Source: Cupriavidus sp. (lineage in GTDB: Bacteria > Pseudomonadota > Gammaproteobacteria > Burkholderiales > Burkholderiaceae). From it: a stretch of DNA of 64,000 nt. The notes under the pieces are model-generated. The model saw nothing but the letters and a program-made list of their open reading frames with translations, was not told the origin of the DNA and did no database searches. The stretch lies in the NCBI GenBank assembly GCA_031181345.1, contig JAPSLC010000007.1, forward strand, positions 78,202 to 142,201, in the 5' to 3' direction. The position numbers and the translations under genes were made by a program. This document shows, one piece after another, positions 45,701 through 52,668 of the stretch (within the stretch, counting starts at the first letter, position 1; the number at the start of each line of letters is the position of its first letter).

Positions 45701-45859
45701 TTCTCGACGGGACCGGGATCCGAGGTGCAGCGCCCGCTGGCGGTGGTGGTGATCGGCGGCCTGATCACGTCGACGCTGCTGACGCTGGTGATGGTGCCGA
45801 CGCTGTATCGCTGGTTCGACGACCGCAAGCCGAATCCGGCGACCGACGAGCCGGTGTAA
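42740..45859 (+). CDS. Heavy-metal RND efflux pump (CzcA/CusA family)
   Basis: 1039 aa, the standard HME-RND length. It has 12 transmembrane helices in two halves and two large periplasmic loops. The helix-4 proton-relay region reads AIAIGLMVDGSVVVVENAFE, so the Asp of the DFG motif of the Zn/Co/Cd subfamily (DFGxxxDG) is an Ala here, closer to the Cu/Ag or the unassigned subgroups; the second Asp (MVDGS) is conserved. The metal specificity is therefore open. It is the last gene of the CBA operon, 5 bp after the adaptor. Confidence 0.93.
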   Translation: MIQSLVQAAIKQRLVVCVIAVVLFFFGLRAASKLSVDAFPDVTNVQVQIATEAAGRSPEEVERFVTVPIEIAMTGLPGLVEMRSLNKAGLSLITLVFTDATDVYFARQLVMERLIEVGGRMPEGVSPVLGPVSTGLGEVYQYTLDRADDGDRELTQEELSERRIVQDWVVRPLLRSIPGVAEINSQGGYVKQYQALINPDRMRHYGISVQQVYQALANNNANSGGGVLPHYAEQYLIRGVGLARGVEDLQSIVLKEVNGTPVYLRDVAEVTIGHEVRQGALIKNGQTEAVGGIVMMMRGGNAKEVVSRVKQRVAEINERGMLPGKLQIVPYYDRSELVDAALWTVTKVLLEGVVLVVIVLFLFLGDLRSSVIVLATLVLTPLLTFMVMNQVGLSANLMSLGGLAIAIGLMVDGSVVVVENAFERLGRKDELSLSKTEVLVKAVQEVATPVIVGVGIIILVFLPLMTLSGTEGKMFAPLAFTIAIALAISLVLSLTLSPVLSSYILKGGAEHDTRVIAFLKRHYLRMLKVAMANSRKTVVAAVVAFFGTLAIVPLLGSSFMPEMKEGSIVPAIDRVPNISLEESIKLEKEANKLVLSVPGVKSVVSGVGRGESPADPQSQNESTPIASLKDRDEWPDGWTQDDIAEQIRQKLRAIPGVQIVMAQPISDRIDEMVSGVRSDIAVKIFGDDLGKLRELAGEVARVAGGIQGSQDIRIERITGQQYLSIDIDRQAIARYGLNVSDIHDIIEISIGGKRATDIFEGERRFSAAVRLPERFRHDVQSIRQLLVTTPDGIQVPLQSVAKIEVSDGPAQISREMAKRRVVVMINVKDRDLGGFVAELQQAADSKVKLPEGYYFEWGGQFQNMERAMGHLKIIVPITIAAIFFLLFLLFNSLRFATLIITVLPFASIGGIIGLFITGEYLSVPASVGFIALWGIAVLNGVVLVSYIRNLRNNGMDLDEAVIHGATMRFRPVMMTATIALLGLVPFLFSTGPGSEVQRPLAVVVIGGLITSTLLTLVMVPTLYRWFDDRKPNPATDEPV

Positions 45860-45906
45860 CCAAAGGCCGGGCGCCGGCGCCGTGCCGGCGCCATGGTGGT
45901 GCGTTG

Positions 45907-45937
45907 GGGTCCCCGCGAAGGCGGGGGCCCTTTTTTA
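45907..45937 (+). terminator. Terminator of the RND efflux operon
   Basis: GGGTCCCCGC-GAA-GGCGGGGGCCC followed by TTTTTTATT. The arms share the core of the GGGTCCCCGC repeat family, suggesting that one of those repeats serves as an intrinsic terminator here. Confidence 0.8.
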
Positions 45938-45952
45938 TTGCCGAGCGTTCAG

Positions 45953-47608
45953 TCAGTCGTCGTGCGCCAGCCGATGCACCGGCTCGGGCAGCGCATCGAG
46001 CAGCGGCTTGCCGAAATACTGCCGATCGCTGACGGCCAATTGCCGCAGCCCTTCGCGCAGCGCCCGCAGCGCACGCGCCGCCGGTGCAAGCTGTCCGGCA
46101 TGGGCCGAATACCACGCCTGCTCGAACCACAGGCTGCTCTGCTGCAGCAACGGATACTTGCGCTCGCCGCGCTGCGATTCCGCCAGGCGCCAGCCGGCGA
46201 CCTCGTGCCAGGTGTCGGGCCACGCCGGGCCGGTGAAGGCCTTGGCGAACGGGCCCGCCAGGTGGCGCAGTGCCGCCACGCCGATCGGCGCGGTGGCCTG
46301 GAATTCGGCCAGCGTCGGACGCGGTGCGGTATGACAGGCGCCGCGGGCAATGCGCATCAGATAGATCGCGTTCCAGGCCGACGGATGGCGATTGCCGGCG
46401 CCGCGGCCCAGCCATTCCGACAGGCCGATCCACTGGATCGCGCGCTCGGCCTCGCGCTCGGACGAGACGCTGGGCAAGGCGCCGGACCAGGCGATGCCGG
46501 CCTCACCGAACAGCCATAGCGCCATGCCGATATTCGCCGCGACATGCTGCGCGGCATCGGAGACGTTCGATTCGAAGGCCGCCGCCAGCGCCTGTTCGAA
46601 ATGCGCGACCGCCTGCTCGGCGAGCGTGCCGGCCGCTGTCGCGTCGTTGGTGGCCGCCGCCGACAGCGCATGCGAGCGCTGGATCAGCGCGGCGAGGTTG
46701 TGCCACTCGAAGCGAACGTGCGGGTGTACCTGCACCAGCGTCGCGCCGGGCGCGTTCTGCGCGAGCGCCTGCAACAAGGCCAGCGCTCCGCGCAGATCGC
46801 GCTCGTCGTAGGCGCACCAGGCCGCGACGATGCCTTCCATCGCATCGAGATAGTCGTTCCCGGCGATGGCATGCCCGCGCCGGCGTCGCTTCAGCGCCCG
46901 CAGCATTTTGCGGGTCTGCGCTCGATCGCCAAGGCGGCGCCACAGCAGGGCTTCGTTCAGCGCGACGAAGGCGTGCTCGAACTCGCTGGCCGCGAGTCGC
47001 CGCGCGGCACGGAATGCGGTCAACGCGGCGGGGACGTCATGGCCGCCGTTACGGCCTATGCCGGCGGCAGCCGCTTCGTCGCGCGCCAACGGCGTCAACA
47101 GCCGTCCCTCGCGCAACGCCTGCTTGCCGTCGACGAAATGCCGCCAGAACGACAGGTCGGTCTGCGTCACCATCCGCTGGGGTGTCGCCGCCTTGCCTGA
47201 TCCGCGCCGGTCGCGGTCCAGGCCGAGAAACGCGGCAATCTCGTCGGCGCTGGCCGCAGCGCCGCTCACCTGGCAGACGATGCGCTGGCGTTCGTGCGCG
47301 GCCAGCCAGAACGGCCCCTGGCTGCGCCCCTCCAGATTGAGAAAGCGCGGATCGCGGCTCGCGTCCTCGCCCCATCCGACCTGCAGCTGCCAGCGTCCGA
47401 AGTCCTGGAAGGCGCGGCCAATTGCCATCCGCAGCGTGCGCGCATTGCTCATGCGCTCGCGCAGATCGTCCGCATAGACCAGCGGCCGTTGCGGAGATTC
47501 CAGCGTGGCGTGGTGCAGCCGCACCAGCAGCCAGACCGACTGGTAGGCGGCGCGCGTGCCGTTGACCGATTGCGGGGCGGACAGTTCGACGACGACGGGA
47601 GCGGGCAT
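45953..47608 (-). CDS. 551-aa cytosolic protein of unknown function
   Basis: 551 aa, soluble, Ala/Arg/Leu-rich and largely helical, opening MPAPVVVELSAPQSVNGTRA. The N-terminal third has beta-like stretches (LRMAIGRAFQDFGRWQLQVG), the rest looks like TPR or HAT-type helical repeats (for example FEHAFVALNEALLWRRLGDR, then QTRKMLRALKRRRRGHAIAG). I do not recognise a family. I used the ATG at 47606-47608; the open frame extends upstream but that part is Arg/Ser-rich and shadows the opposite strand. It diverges from the beta-lactamase gene across 216 bp. Confidence 0.65.
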   Translation of the reverse strand: MPAPVVVELSAPQSVNGTRAAYQSVWLLVRLHHATLESPQRPLVYADDLRERMSNARTLRMAIGRAFQDFGRWQLQVGWGEDASRDPRFLNLEGRSQGPFWLAAHERQRIVCQVSGAAASADEIAAFLGLDRDRRGSGKAATPQRMVTQTDLSFWRHFVDGKQALREGRLLTPLARDEAAAAGIGRNGGHDVPAALTAFRAARRLAASEFEHAFVALNEALLWRRLGDRAQTRKMLRALKRRRRGHAIAGNDYLDAMEGIVAAWCAYDERDLRGALALLQALAQNAPGATLVQVHPHVRFEWHNLAALIQRSHALSAAATNDATAAGTLAEQAVAHFEQALAAAFESNVSDAAQHVAANIGMALWLFGEAGIAWSGALPSVSSEREAERAIQWIGLSEWLGRGAGNRHPSAWNAIYLMRIARGACHTAPRPTLAEFQATAPIGVAALRHLAGPFAKAFTGPAWPDTWHEVAGWRLAESQRGERKYPLLQQSSLWFEQAWYSAHAGQLAPAARALRALREGLRQLAVSDRQYFGKPLLDALPEPVHRLAHDD

Positions 47609-47824
47609 GGAGCGGGGGAACGATAGAGGCGAAGAGGGGCGAAGGGCGGGGCGTGGATGTGACAGACGTGACACCCGTGCCGGATTGTCGCATGAACCGG
47701 ATTGGACCGGAACCCGGCGGTCGCTACGATGCGCACTGTCCAGTCGGCGATGCGCCGCGCCAACCGGACGGGCGCGCACACCTGCCGCTGCCAGCGGCGG
47801 TTTCCAACGAACAAGGAGAGACCC

Positions 47825-48730
47825 ATGAAGTCCCATACCAAAGCGCAGTCCCTGCAAGCGCACGGCCTGTTTCGCCGCCGCCTGCTCCAGCTGGCCGGCG
47901 GCGCCGCACTGCTGCCGGCATCCCGCCTGGCGCTGGCCGATGCCGCGCCGGCAAGCGCCGTTGCCGCGCCGACCGAGGTCGCCCGCGAAGACCTGATGTC
48001 GCACTTTCGCGCGCTGGATGTCGACGGCTGTTTTGCGCTGTTCGACGTCAAGGCCAACCGGCTGACGCTGGTCAACGCGCAGCGCGCGCGGACGCGGATG
48101 GTGCCGGCGTCGACCTACAAGATTCCGAACAGCCTGATCGCGTTCGAGACCGGCGTGGTGGCCGATCCCGACCAGGTCCAGCCGTACGGCGGCGGCAAGA
48201 CGCGCTTCCCGCAGTGGCAGCGCGACATGAATCTGCGCGAGGCGATTGCGATGTCGAATGTGCCGGTCTACCAGGGTGTCGCACGCCGGATCGGCATGCA
48301 GCGGATGCAGACGTGGGTCGACCGGCTGGACTATGGCAACCGGCAACTCGGAAAGGAGGTCGATCAGTTCTGGCTGCGCGGACCGCTGGCGATTTCCGCG
48401 GCGGAGCAGACGCGCTTCCTGGCGCGGCTGGCCCAAGGTCAGCTACCGGCGTCGCGGCTGAGCCAGCAATGGGTGCGCGAGATCCTGCGCGTCGAAGCCA
48501 ATGGCGACCATGCGATCTACGCCAAGACTGGCTGGGCGATGGATGCCGGACTGAACCACGGCTGGTGGGTGGGTTGGGTGGAAAGAAGCGGCGGCGTCTA
48601 TCCCTTCGCGCTGAACATGGATCTGCAGCGCGAGGAATTGGCGCCAATGCGGATGACCATCGCACGGGCGATGATGGTCGAACTGGGCGTGTTGCCCGCG
48701 CAGAACGGGCAAGCGCGCAAGACGAGCTAG
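47825..48730 (+). CDS. Class D (OXA-type) beta-lactamase
   Basis: 301 aa. All active-site motifs are present: Ser96-Thr-Tyr-Lys99 (PASTYKIPNS), Ser144-Asn-Val146, Tyr170-Gly-Asn172 (LDYGNRQLG), Trp183-x-x-Gly, and Lys234-Thr-Gly236 (AKTGWAMD). A twin-Arg signal (LFRRRLLQLAGGAALLPA) suggests Tat export to the periplasm. It hydrolyses beta-lactams; chromosomal OXA-22/OXA-60-like enzymes are intrinsic in Ralstonia and Cupriavidus. AAGGAGAGACCC precedes the ATG. No mobile element or integron flanks it, so it is probably native. Confidence 0.9.
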   Translation: MKSHTKAQSLQAHGLFRRRLLQLAGGAALLPASRLALADAAPASAVAAPTEVAREDLMSHFRALDVDGCFALFDVKANRLTLVNAQRARTRMVPASTYKIPNSLIAFETGVVADPDQVQPYGGGKTRFPQWQRDMNLREAIAMSNVPVYQGVARRIGMQRMQTWVDRLDYGNRQLGKEVDQFWLRGPLAISAAEQTRFLARLAQGQLPASRLSQQWVREILRVEANGDHAIYAKTGWAMDAGLNHGWWVGWVERSGGVYPFALNMDLQREELAPMRMTIARAMMVELGVLPAQNGQARKTS

Positions 48731-48785
48731 CGCAAGACGAGCTGGCGCGGGCGCAGAGCTTGCCGCGCCGGACGTACCGGCTGCG

Positions 48786-49085
48786 TCAGGCTGCCGCGTG
48801 CGCCTTCGTGGCAGCGGCCTTGCGCTTGCCCTTGGTAAAGCTGGACAGGCCGTCGATCACATCGCGACCGTAGGCGACAGCCGCCTCGATCGCCTCGCGC
48901 GGACTCGCGGCGCGATGCGAACGCAGCGCCGGCAATCCGGTCGACGGCTCTCCGCCCAGGGCAATGATATTGACCGTGGCCTCGAAGCTGTCGCGCGCGG
49001 TGCCCGACTTGCCTGCCTGCGCGGCGGCGTGATGGACGTGTGCCGACAGGCGATAGCCCTTGTAGACAGCGTGATTGGCGTACAT
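48786..49085 (-). CDS. 99-aa protein of unknown function
   Basis: 99 aa, soluble, opening MYANHAVYKGYRLSAHVHHA; the middle is ATVNIIALGGEPSTGLPALR and the C-terminus a Lys/Ala-rich tail (KGKRKAAATKAHAAA). AAGGAG at 6 nt before the ATG strongly supports translation. It follows the 77-aa gene by 26 bp, so they form a small operon. I do not recognise the family; the basic tail could bind nucleic acid. Confidence 0.65.
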   Translation of the reverse strand: MYANHAVYKGYRLSAHVHHAAAQAGKSGTARDSFEATVNIIALGGEPSTGLPALRSHRAASPREAIEAAVAYGRDVIDGLSSFTKGKRKAAATKAHAAA

Positions 49086-49111
49086 GGTGGACTCCTTGGT
49101 AATGCGCGCGC

Positions 49112-49345
49112 TCAATGGCGGCGCAAGCGCGTAATCGCGCGTTCGCCCGCTTGCCGGGCGACCTGCTTTGCCAGCGCTTCCGTGCAATGCAGCGTATCGC
49201 GTACCGCGACGTTCTCGAGCACCCGCTCGCGTCCGCTTTCATAGCGGCTGACGATGTAAGTGGCGAACCACTGGCCGGGACTTTGCTGGATCGGATGGAC
49301 GGCGACGGTGTATTGGTTTTGGTTTTGGTTGTGTTGTTGATTCAT
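49112..49345 (-). CDS. 77-aa protein of unknown function
   Basis: 77 aa. It opens with a Gln/Asn-rich stretch (MNQQHNQNQNQYTVAVHPIQ), then SPGQWFATYIVSRYESGRER and a basic helix (AKQVARQAGERAITRLRRH). The structure of a beta-hairpin pair plus helix resembles small DUF proteins encoded in tandem with similar partners in Burkholderiales, but I cannot name it. The ATG at 49343-49345 is upstream of the coding stretch; no membrane segment is visible. Confidence 0.6.
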   Translation of the reverse strand: MNQQHNQNQNQYTVAVHPIQQSPGQWFATYIVSRYESGRERVLENVAVRDTLHCTEALAKQVARQAGERAITRLRRH

Positions 49346-49782
49346 GTAGTTCGAATGGGGCGGTCCCTTGCCCTGTCCGGTGTATCCGCGCGAATGCGTC
49401 AGCGTAAGAAAGGACGCGTGCAGGCGGATTTCGGGCGCCGTGGCGCGTGGTGACACGCGCGACTTGCGACTTACCGAAACGGCGATGGTCACTGCGCGTG
49501 ATGCCTGCTCCGAGTGAGCGGGAACATCCGCGGTGCAACGACTGAATGGGAACGCTTGGGTGGTGAATGCCGGACGTCAGGTCGGGCGGCGGGGCCCTTG
49601 GGGCCAGCCGGACAGTATCTTGTCTTAATAATCTGTCCGGGTTCTCGCCTCTTGGGGCGAAGGTTCGCACTATAGCACGGTAACTTGGTTGGCGTGGCGG
49701 CCGTGGTTTGCGCTCTCTTTCACTGCGGGGAGAAGGAGAAAGGCAAGGGTTGCTCGATGACCTTGGCGGTTTGCGGGTGCCC

Positions 49783-49940
49783 CTTGCCCTCTCCCCAACC
49801 CTCTCCTGCAAGCGGGAGAGGGGGCCGCTTATCGGGGTGTGACGGCTGTCGCAGACACTGTTCTCGATAGTTCGAGGGCCTTGTCGTAACGAGTGTTTTC
49901 TCCCCTCTCCCGCTCGCGGGAGAGGGGCGGGGGAGAGGGT
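49783..49940. repeat. Paired CCCTCTCCC/GGGAGAGGG palindromes, copy C
   Basis: Hairpins at 49799-49823 (CCCTCTCCTGC AAGC GGGAGAGGG, one mismatch in the arms) and 49902-49927 (12-bp perfect arms, loop TC), again with outward half arms on each side. It lies in the 666-bp gap between the 77-aa gene and cheV. The rest of that gap (49346-49780) shows no gene or clear signal except an AT-richer island near 49620. Confidence 0.8.
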
Positions 49941-50011
49941 AGCAGCGGTCGTTATGCGACGAACGTCTGAAAACCCGTCCCTCAACGCCGCCACACAAGC
50001 ACCGTAGCCCC

Positions 50012-50971
50012 TCACATATGCAGCACGCCCCGAATCGTCTCCGCCAGATCTTTCGCCAGGAACTTCGACACATAGGCATCCGCGCCGACCTTGCGCACAT
50101 GATCCTCGCTGGCATTGCCGGACAGCGAAGAGTGAATGACCACCGGAATCCCCTGGAAGCGCTTGTCCGCCTTGATCTTGCGGGTCAGCGTGAAACCGTC
50201 CATCTCCGGCATTTCCAGATCGGTCAGCACGCAGGCGATCTCGTCGCGCACCGCGCGCCCGGCTTTCGCGGCGTTCGCCGCGATGTCGTTGAGCTCGTCC
50301 CACGCTTCCTGGCCGGTCTTGGTCATCACCACGGACACGCCCATCGCATCGAGACCTTGCTCGATCAGGCTGCGGGCGAGGGCGGAATCGTCCGCCGCCA
50401 GGATCTTCGTGCCTGGGCGCAGCGACAACTTGGGCCCCACCGTCGACGGGTCGACATCAGGCTGGCTGGTTGGCAACACGTCGCGCAGGATCTGCTCGAC
50501 GTCGAGCACCTGCACCAGGCGAGCGTCGGGCGTATCCGCATTGAGCTTGGCGATGCTGGTCACCAGCCCGCCCTTCGTACTCGCCTCGGCCGACACCACC
50601 TCATTCCACTCCAGCCGCACGATCTCTTCCACGCCCTCCACGGCGAAGCCCTGCGTCGAGCGCGCGTACTCGGTCACCAGCAGGATGCCGCAGCTGCCGC
50701 CTTGTGGCGTGCAACCAACGATCTTGGCCAGATCGATCACTGGAATCACCTGTCCGCGGATGTCCGCCATGCCCAGCATGGCCGGCGCACCCCCGACGAC
50801 GGTGGTGATTTTCGGCATTACCAGAATTTCGCGAACTTTGAATACATTGATCCCGAAAATTTCGTTCTGGCCCGAGCGCTCCGCATTTCCCAACCGAAAC
50901 AGCAATAGTTCGAACTGATTATTGTTGGTCAGGTTTGTCCGCTCGTCGATTTCCTTCATCAAGCCGCTCAT
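50012..50971 (-). CDS. cheV: Chemotaxis scaffold-response protein CheV
   Basis: 319 aa with a CheW-like domain at about residues 15-160 (FGINVFKVREILVMPKITTV; DIRGQVIPVIDLAKIVGC) and a receiver domain from about 185 (KILAADDSALARSLIEQGLD; phospho-acceptor Asp in VLTDLEMPEMDGFTL; Lys in ADAYVSKFLAKDL). CheV couples receptors to CheA and adapts by phosphorylation. AAGGAAG precedes the ATG at 50969-50971; the longer open frame upstream has no ribosome site. No other chemotaxis genes are in the window. Confidence 0.92.
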   Translation of the reverse strand: MSGLMKEIDERTNLTNNNQFELLLFRLGNAERSGQNEIFGINVFKVREILVMPKITTVVGGAPAMLGMADIRGQVIPVIDLAKIVGCTPQGGSCGILLVTEYARSTQGFAVEGVEEIVRLEWNEVVSAEASTKGGLVTSIAKLNADTPDARLVQVLDVEQILRDVLPTSQPDVDPSTVGPKLSLRPGTKILAADDSALARSLIEQGLDAMGVSVVMTKTGQEAWDELNDIAANAAKAGRAVRDEIACVLTDLEMPEMDGFTLTRKIKADKRFQGIPVVIHSSLSGNASEDHVRKVGADAYVSKFLAKDLAETIRGVLHM

Positions 50972-51220
50972 GACTTCCTTTGCTCCTCGCGACGCCCGCA
51001 CGAGCGGTGGCGCTCTGTATCGTTTACGACACACGAGAGGAGAGCGCTCCGGTGGCCTCGCCGCTCGCGGTACGGACGTTTAACGGACGTCGGCAGGCAA
51101 TCTTGAGTGTGTCCTTGTCTGCACCAGGACGGGGCGCTATGTAAACAGATATTTACTTAAGAGAGATATAAAAAACTCTGAAGTCTGTTTCCAACATTCG
51201 CCGCTATGATCCCGTGTGCG

Positions 51221-51246
51221 TTGATGTAACACCATTGATACATCAA
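51221..51246. promoter_or_regulatory. 26-bp dyad TTGATGTA-N10-TACATCAA
   Basis: A perfect 8-bp inverted repeat with a 10-bp spacer, in the AT-rich part of a 930-bp gap between cheV and the secreted-protein gene. It could control the leftward cheV, 250 bp away, or a transcript toward 51405. A half-matching site, TGTA-N10-TACATCAA, lies at 51726-51747 upstream of the secreted protein. Confidence 0.55.
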
Positions 51247-51404
51247 TTACAAATAGACATCGTTCCCGGTTTGCGCTACGGCTCGCGCTGCCGGAACGAG
51301 GCAAGGCAGCACCCGCGCGGTTTTCGGGATGAGGCCTGCTACGGGTAAAGAAGAAGGGGCGGTTTAGACCGGGTCAACCGGCAAATCGGGTAGGAGTAGT
51401 AGCT

Positions 51405-51614
51405 ATGCACGAGCCGAATAGTGCGCCATGGGCCCTCTCCATGCGCGTGCCACCGGTCATTGCGTTTCCGCGTCGCGGCGGAGGCGTTATGACAAGTTGC
51501 GCCCATTCCACTTCGCATCCCAACGGACCGCGCGGACGAAGCGTTCGTCCGTACTTCAGCGCGACCCACTTCCGCCGCTTCCTCGCCCGTTCCGCCACCG
51601 GCGCCTTGCCGTGA
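51405..51614 (+). CDS. Possible 69-aa ORF with a leader resembling that of the next gene
   Basis: The ORF starts MHEPNSAPWALSMRVPPVIA and is Arg/Pro/Ser-rich, without a recognisable domain. The support is the upstream TAGGAG at 8 nt and the leader: CCGGCAAATCGGGTAGGAG...ATGCACGAGCCGAA is closely mirrored at the next gene as CCGGCAAACAGGTAAGGAG...ATGTACGAGCCGAA. The codon use is not convincing, so this may be a decayed duplicate 5' end rather than a working gene. Confidence 0.3.
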   Translation: MHEPNSAPWALSMRVPPVIAFPRRGGGVMTSCAHSTSHPNGPRGRSVRPYFSATHFRRFLARSATGALP

Positions 51615-51905
51615 CGGCGGCCTGCCGGTACGACCCGTTTGATTCGTACGACAGATTTTCACAAGTTCACATTCGTTTTAATTCCTGTCCAAAGCGGAAC
51701 GCTATCATCGCCATAGGTCCCGCATTGTATTTACTTTAATACATCAAAGACATTAACCGAACAACAGTCCTGCTGAAGGGTTCGGTGCAACGGGAAAAAT
51801 GTGGGCGATTCCCGCCCGCAGCTGGCTCCGAAGCGCCTTTTCTGCAGCAGGCAAGCGGTAGCGAGACCGGGACAGGACCCGGCAAACAGGTAAGGAGAAG
51901 TTGAG

Positions 51906-52496
51906 ATGTACGAGCCGAAGAAGGCGCATCCGCAGCGACGCGCAAGCGTTCGCCTGTCCACCATCACGCTGTCGTTCGCCGCGCTGGCCGGTCTGGCCGG
52001 CGCCATGACCGACGCCGCCGCGCAAGCCGCACCGGCAAACGCGCAGCAGAATGCGGCCGCAACGTTCCAGAAGCAGGCCGCCGATCTCGGCATCAAGTCC
52101 TGCGCGAATCTGTTCGCGGCACTGGGCGACAGCCTGACCCGCGGTACGACCTACGCGTCCAACGCAGCGACGCAGAAGGACGCACCGAACGATCACGCGG
52201 CACAGGCCGTCGTCGGCATGCGGTACGACACGCCGAACTACAAGGGCCAATCGGCTGGCGTCGTCTTCACGTCTCCGACCAAGACCGGTTGCGAAGGCGG
52301 ACTGGTGCGCGTCGCACCGTTCCCGCAATCCTGCCCCGATGTCGTCAAGCAGCTGCCGCAAGGCAGCACCTTGGCAACCACGCTCTCCGGTACGCCGCTG
52401 TACAACCTCGGCGGCAACCAGGGGCAAGCGCTGCTGGTTCCCAGCGGCAATAGCTGTGTCGTCGTAACGGTAGCGAGCGCCATGGACCGTCGATGA
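51906..52496 (+). CDS. Secreted protein of unknown function upstream of the autotransporter
   Basis: 196 aa. Signal peptide at about 1-40 (STITLSFAALAGLAGAMTDA, cleavage after AAAQA), an Ala/Gln-rich linker, then a compact domain with four Cys (KSCANLF, KTGCEGG, PQSCPD, GNSCVVV), probably two disulfides. TAAGGAG at 8 nt supports the start. It is 170 bp upstream of the autotransporter in the same direction; a role as co-expressed periplasmic or surface protein is inference. Confidence 0.7.
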   Translation: MYEPKKAHPQRRASVRLSTITLSFAALAGLAGAMTDAAAQAAPANAQQNAAATFQKQAADLGIKSCANLFAALGDSLTRGTTYASNAATQKDAPNDHAAQAVVGMRYDTPNYKGQSAGVVFTSPTKTGCEGGLVRVAPFPQSCPDVVKQLPQGSTLATTLSGTPLYNLGGNQGQALLVPSGNSCVVVTVASAMDRR

Positions 52497-52582
52497 AGCG
52501 AGCCAGGTAGCTCAGCACCGCATCTGATCGCACCGGCCGCTGCAGGCCGGGCGAAGCCAAATCTTCGAGTTGGGGATCACAA

Positions 52583-52600
52583 CCCCGGTTTACGCCGGGG
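52583..52600 (+). terminator. Weak hairpin between the secreted protein and the autotransporter
   Basis: CCCCGG-TTTACG-CCGGGG followed by GGGGGGCTTTTG. The short T-tract makes it at best a leaky terminator or attenuator; it lies 65 bp before the autotransporter's start codon. Confidence 0.35.
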
Positions 52601-52668
52601 CTAGGGGGGCTTTTGTCTTCGCGACAAGGCCATTCAGTTTGTTGGCGTACTTTCTGGGGGTAGTCGCC

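Noticed and set aside
52497..52668. c-di-GMP or other known riboswitch before the autotransporter
   Set aside because: I could find only one short hairpin and none of the conserved core sequences of known riboswitch classes.
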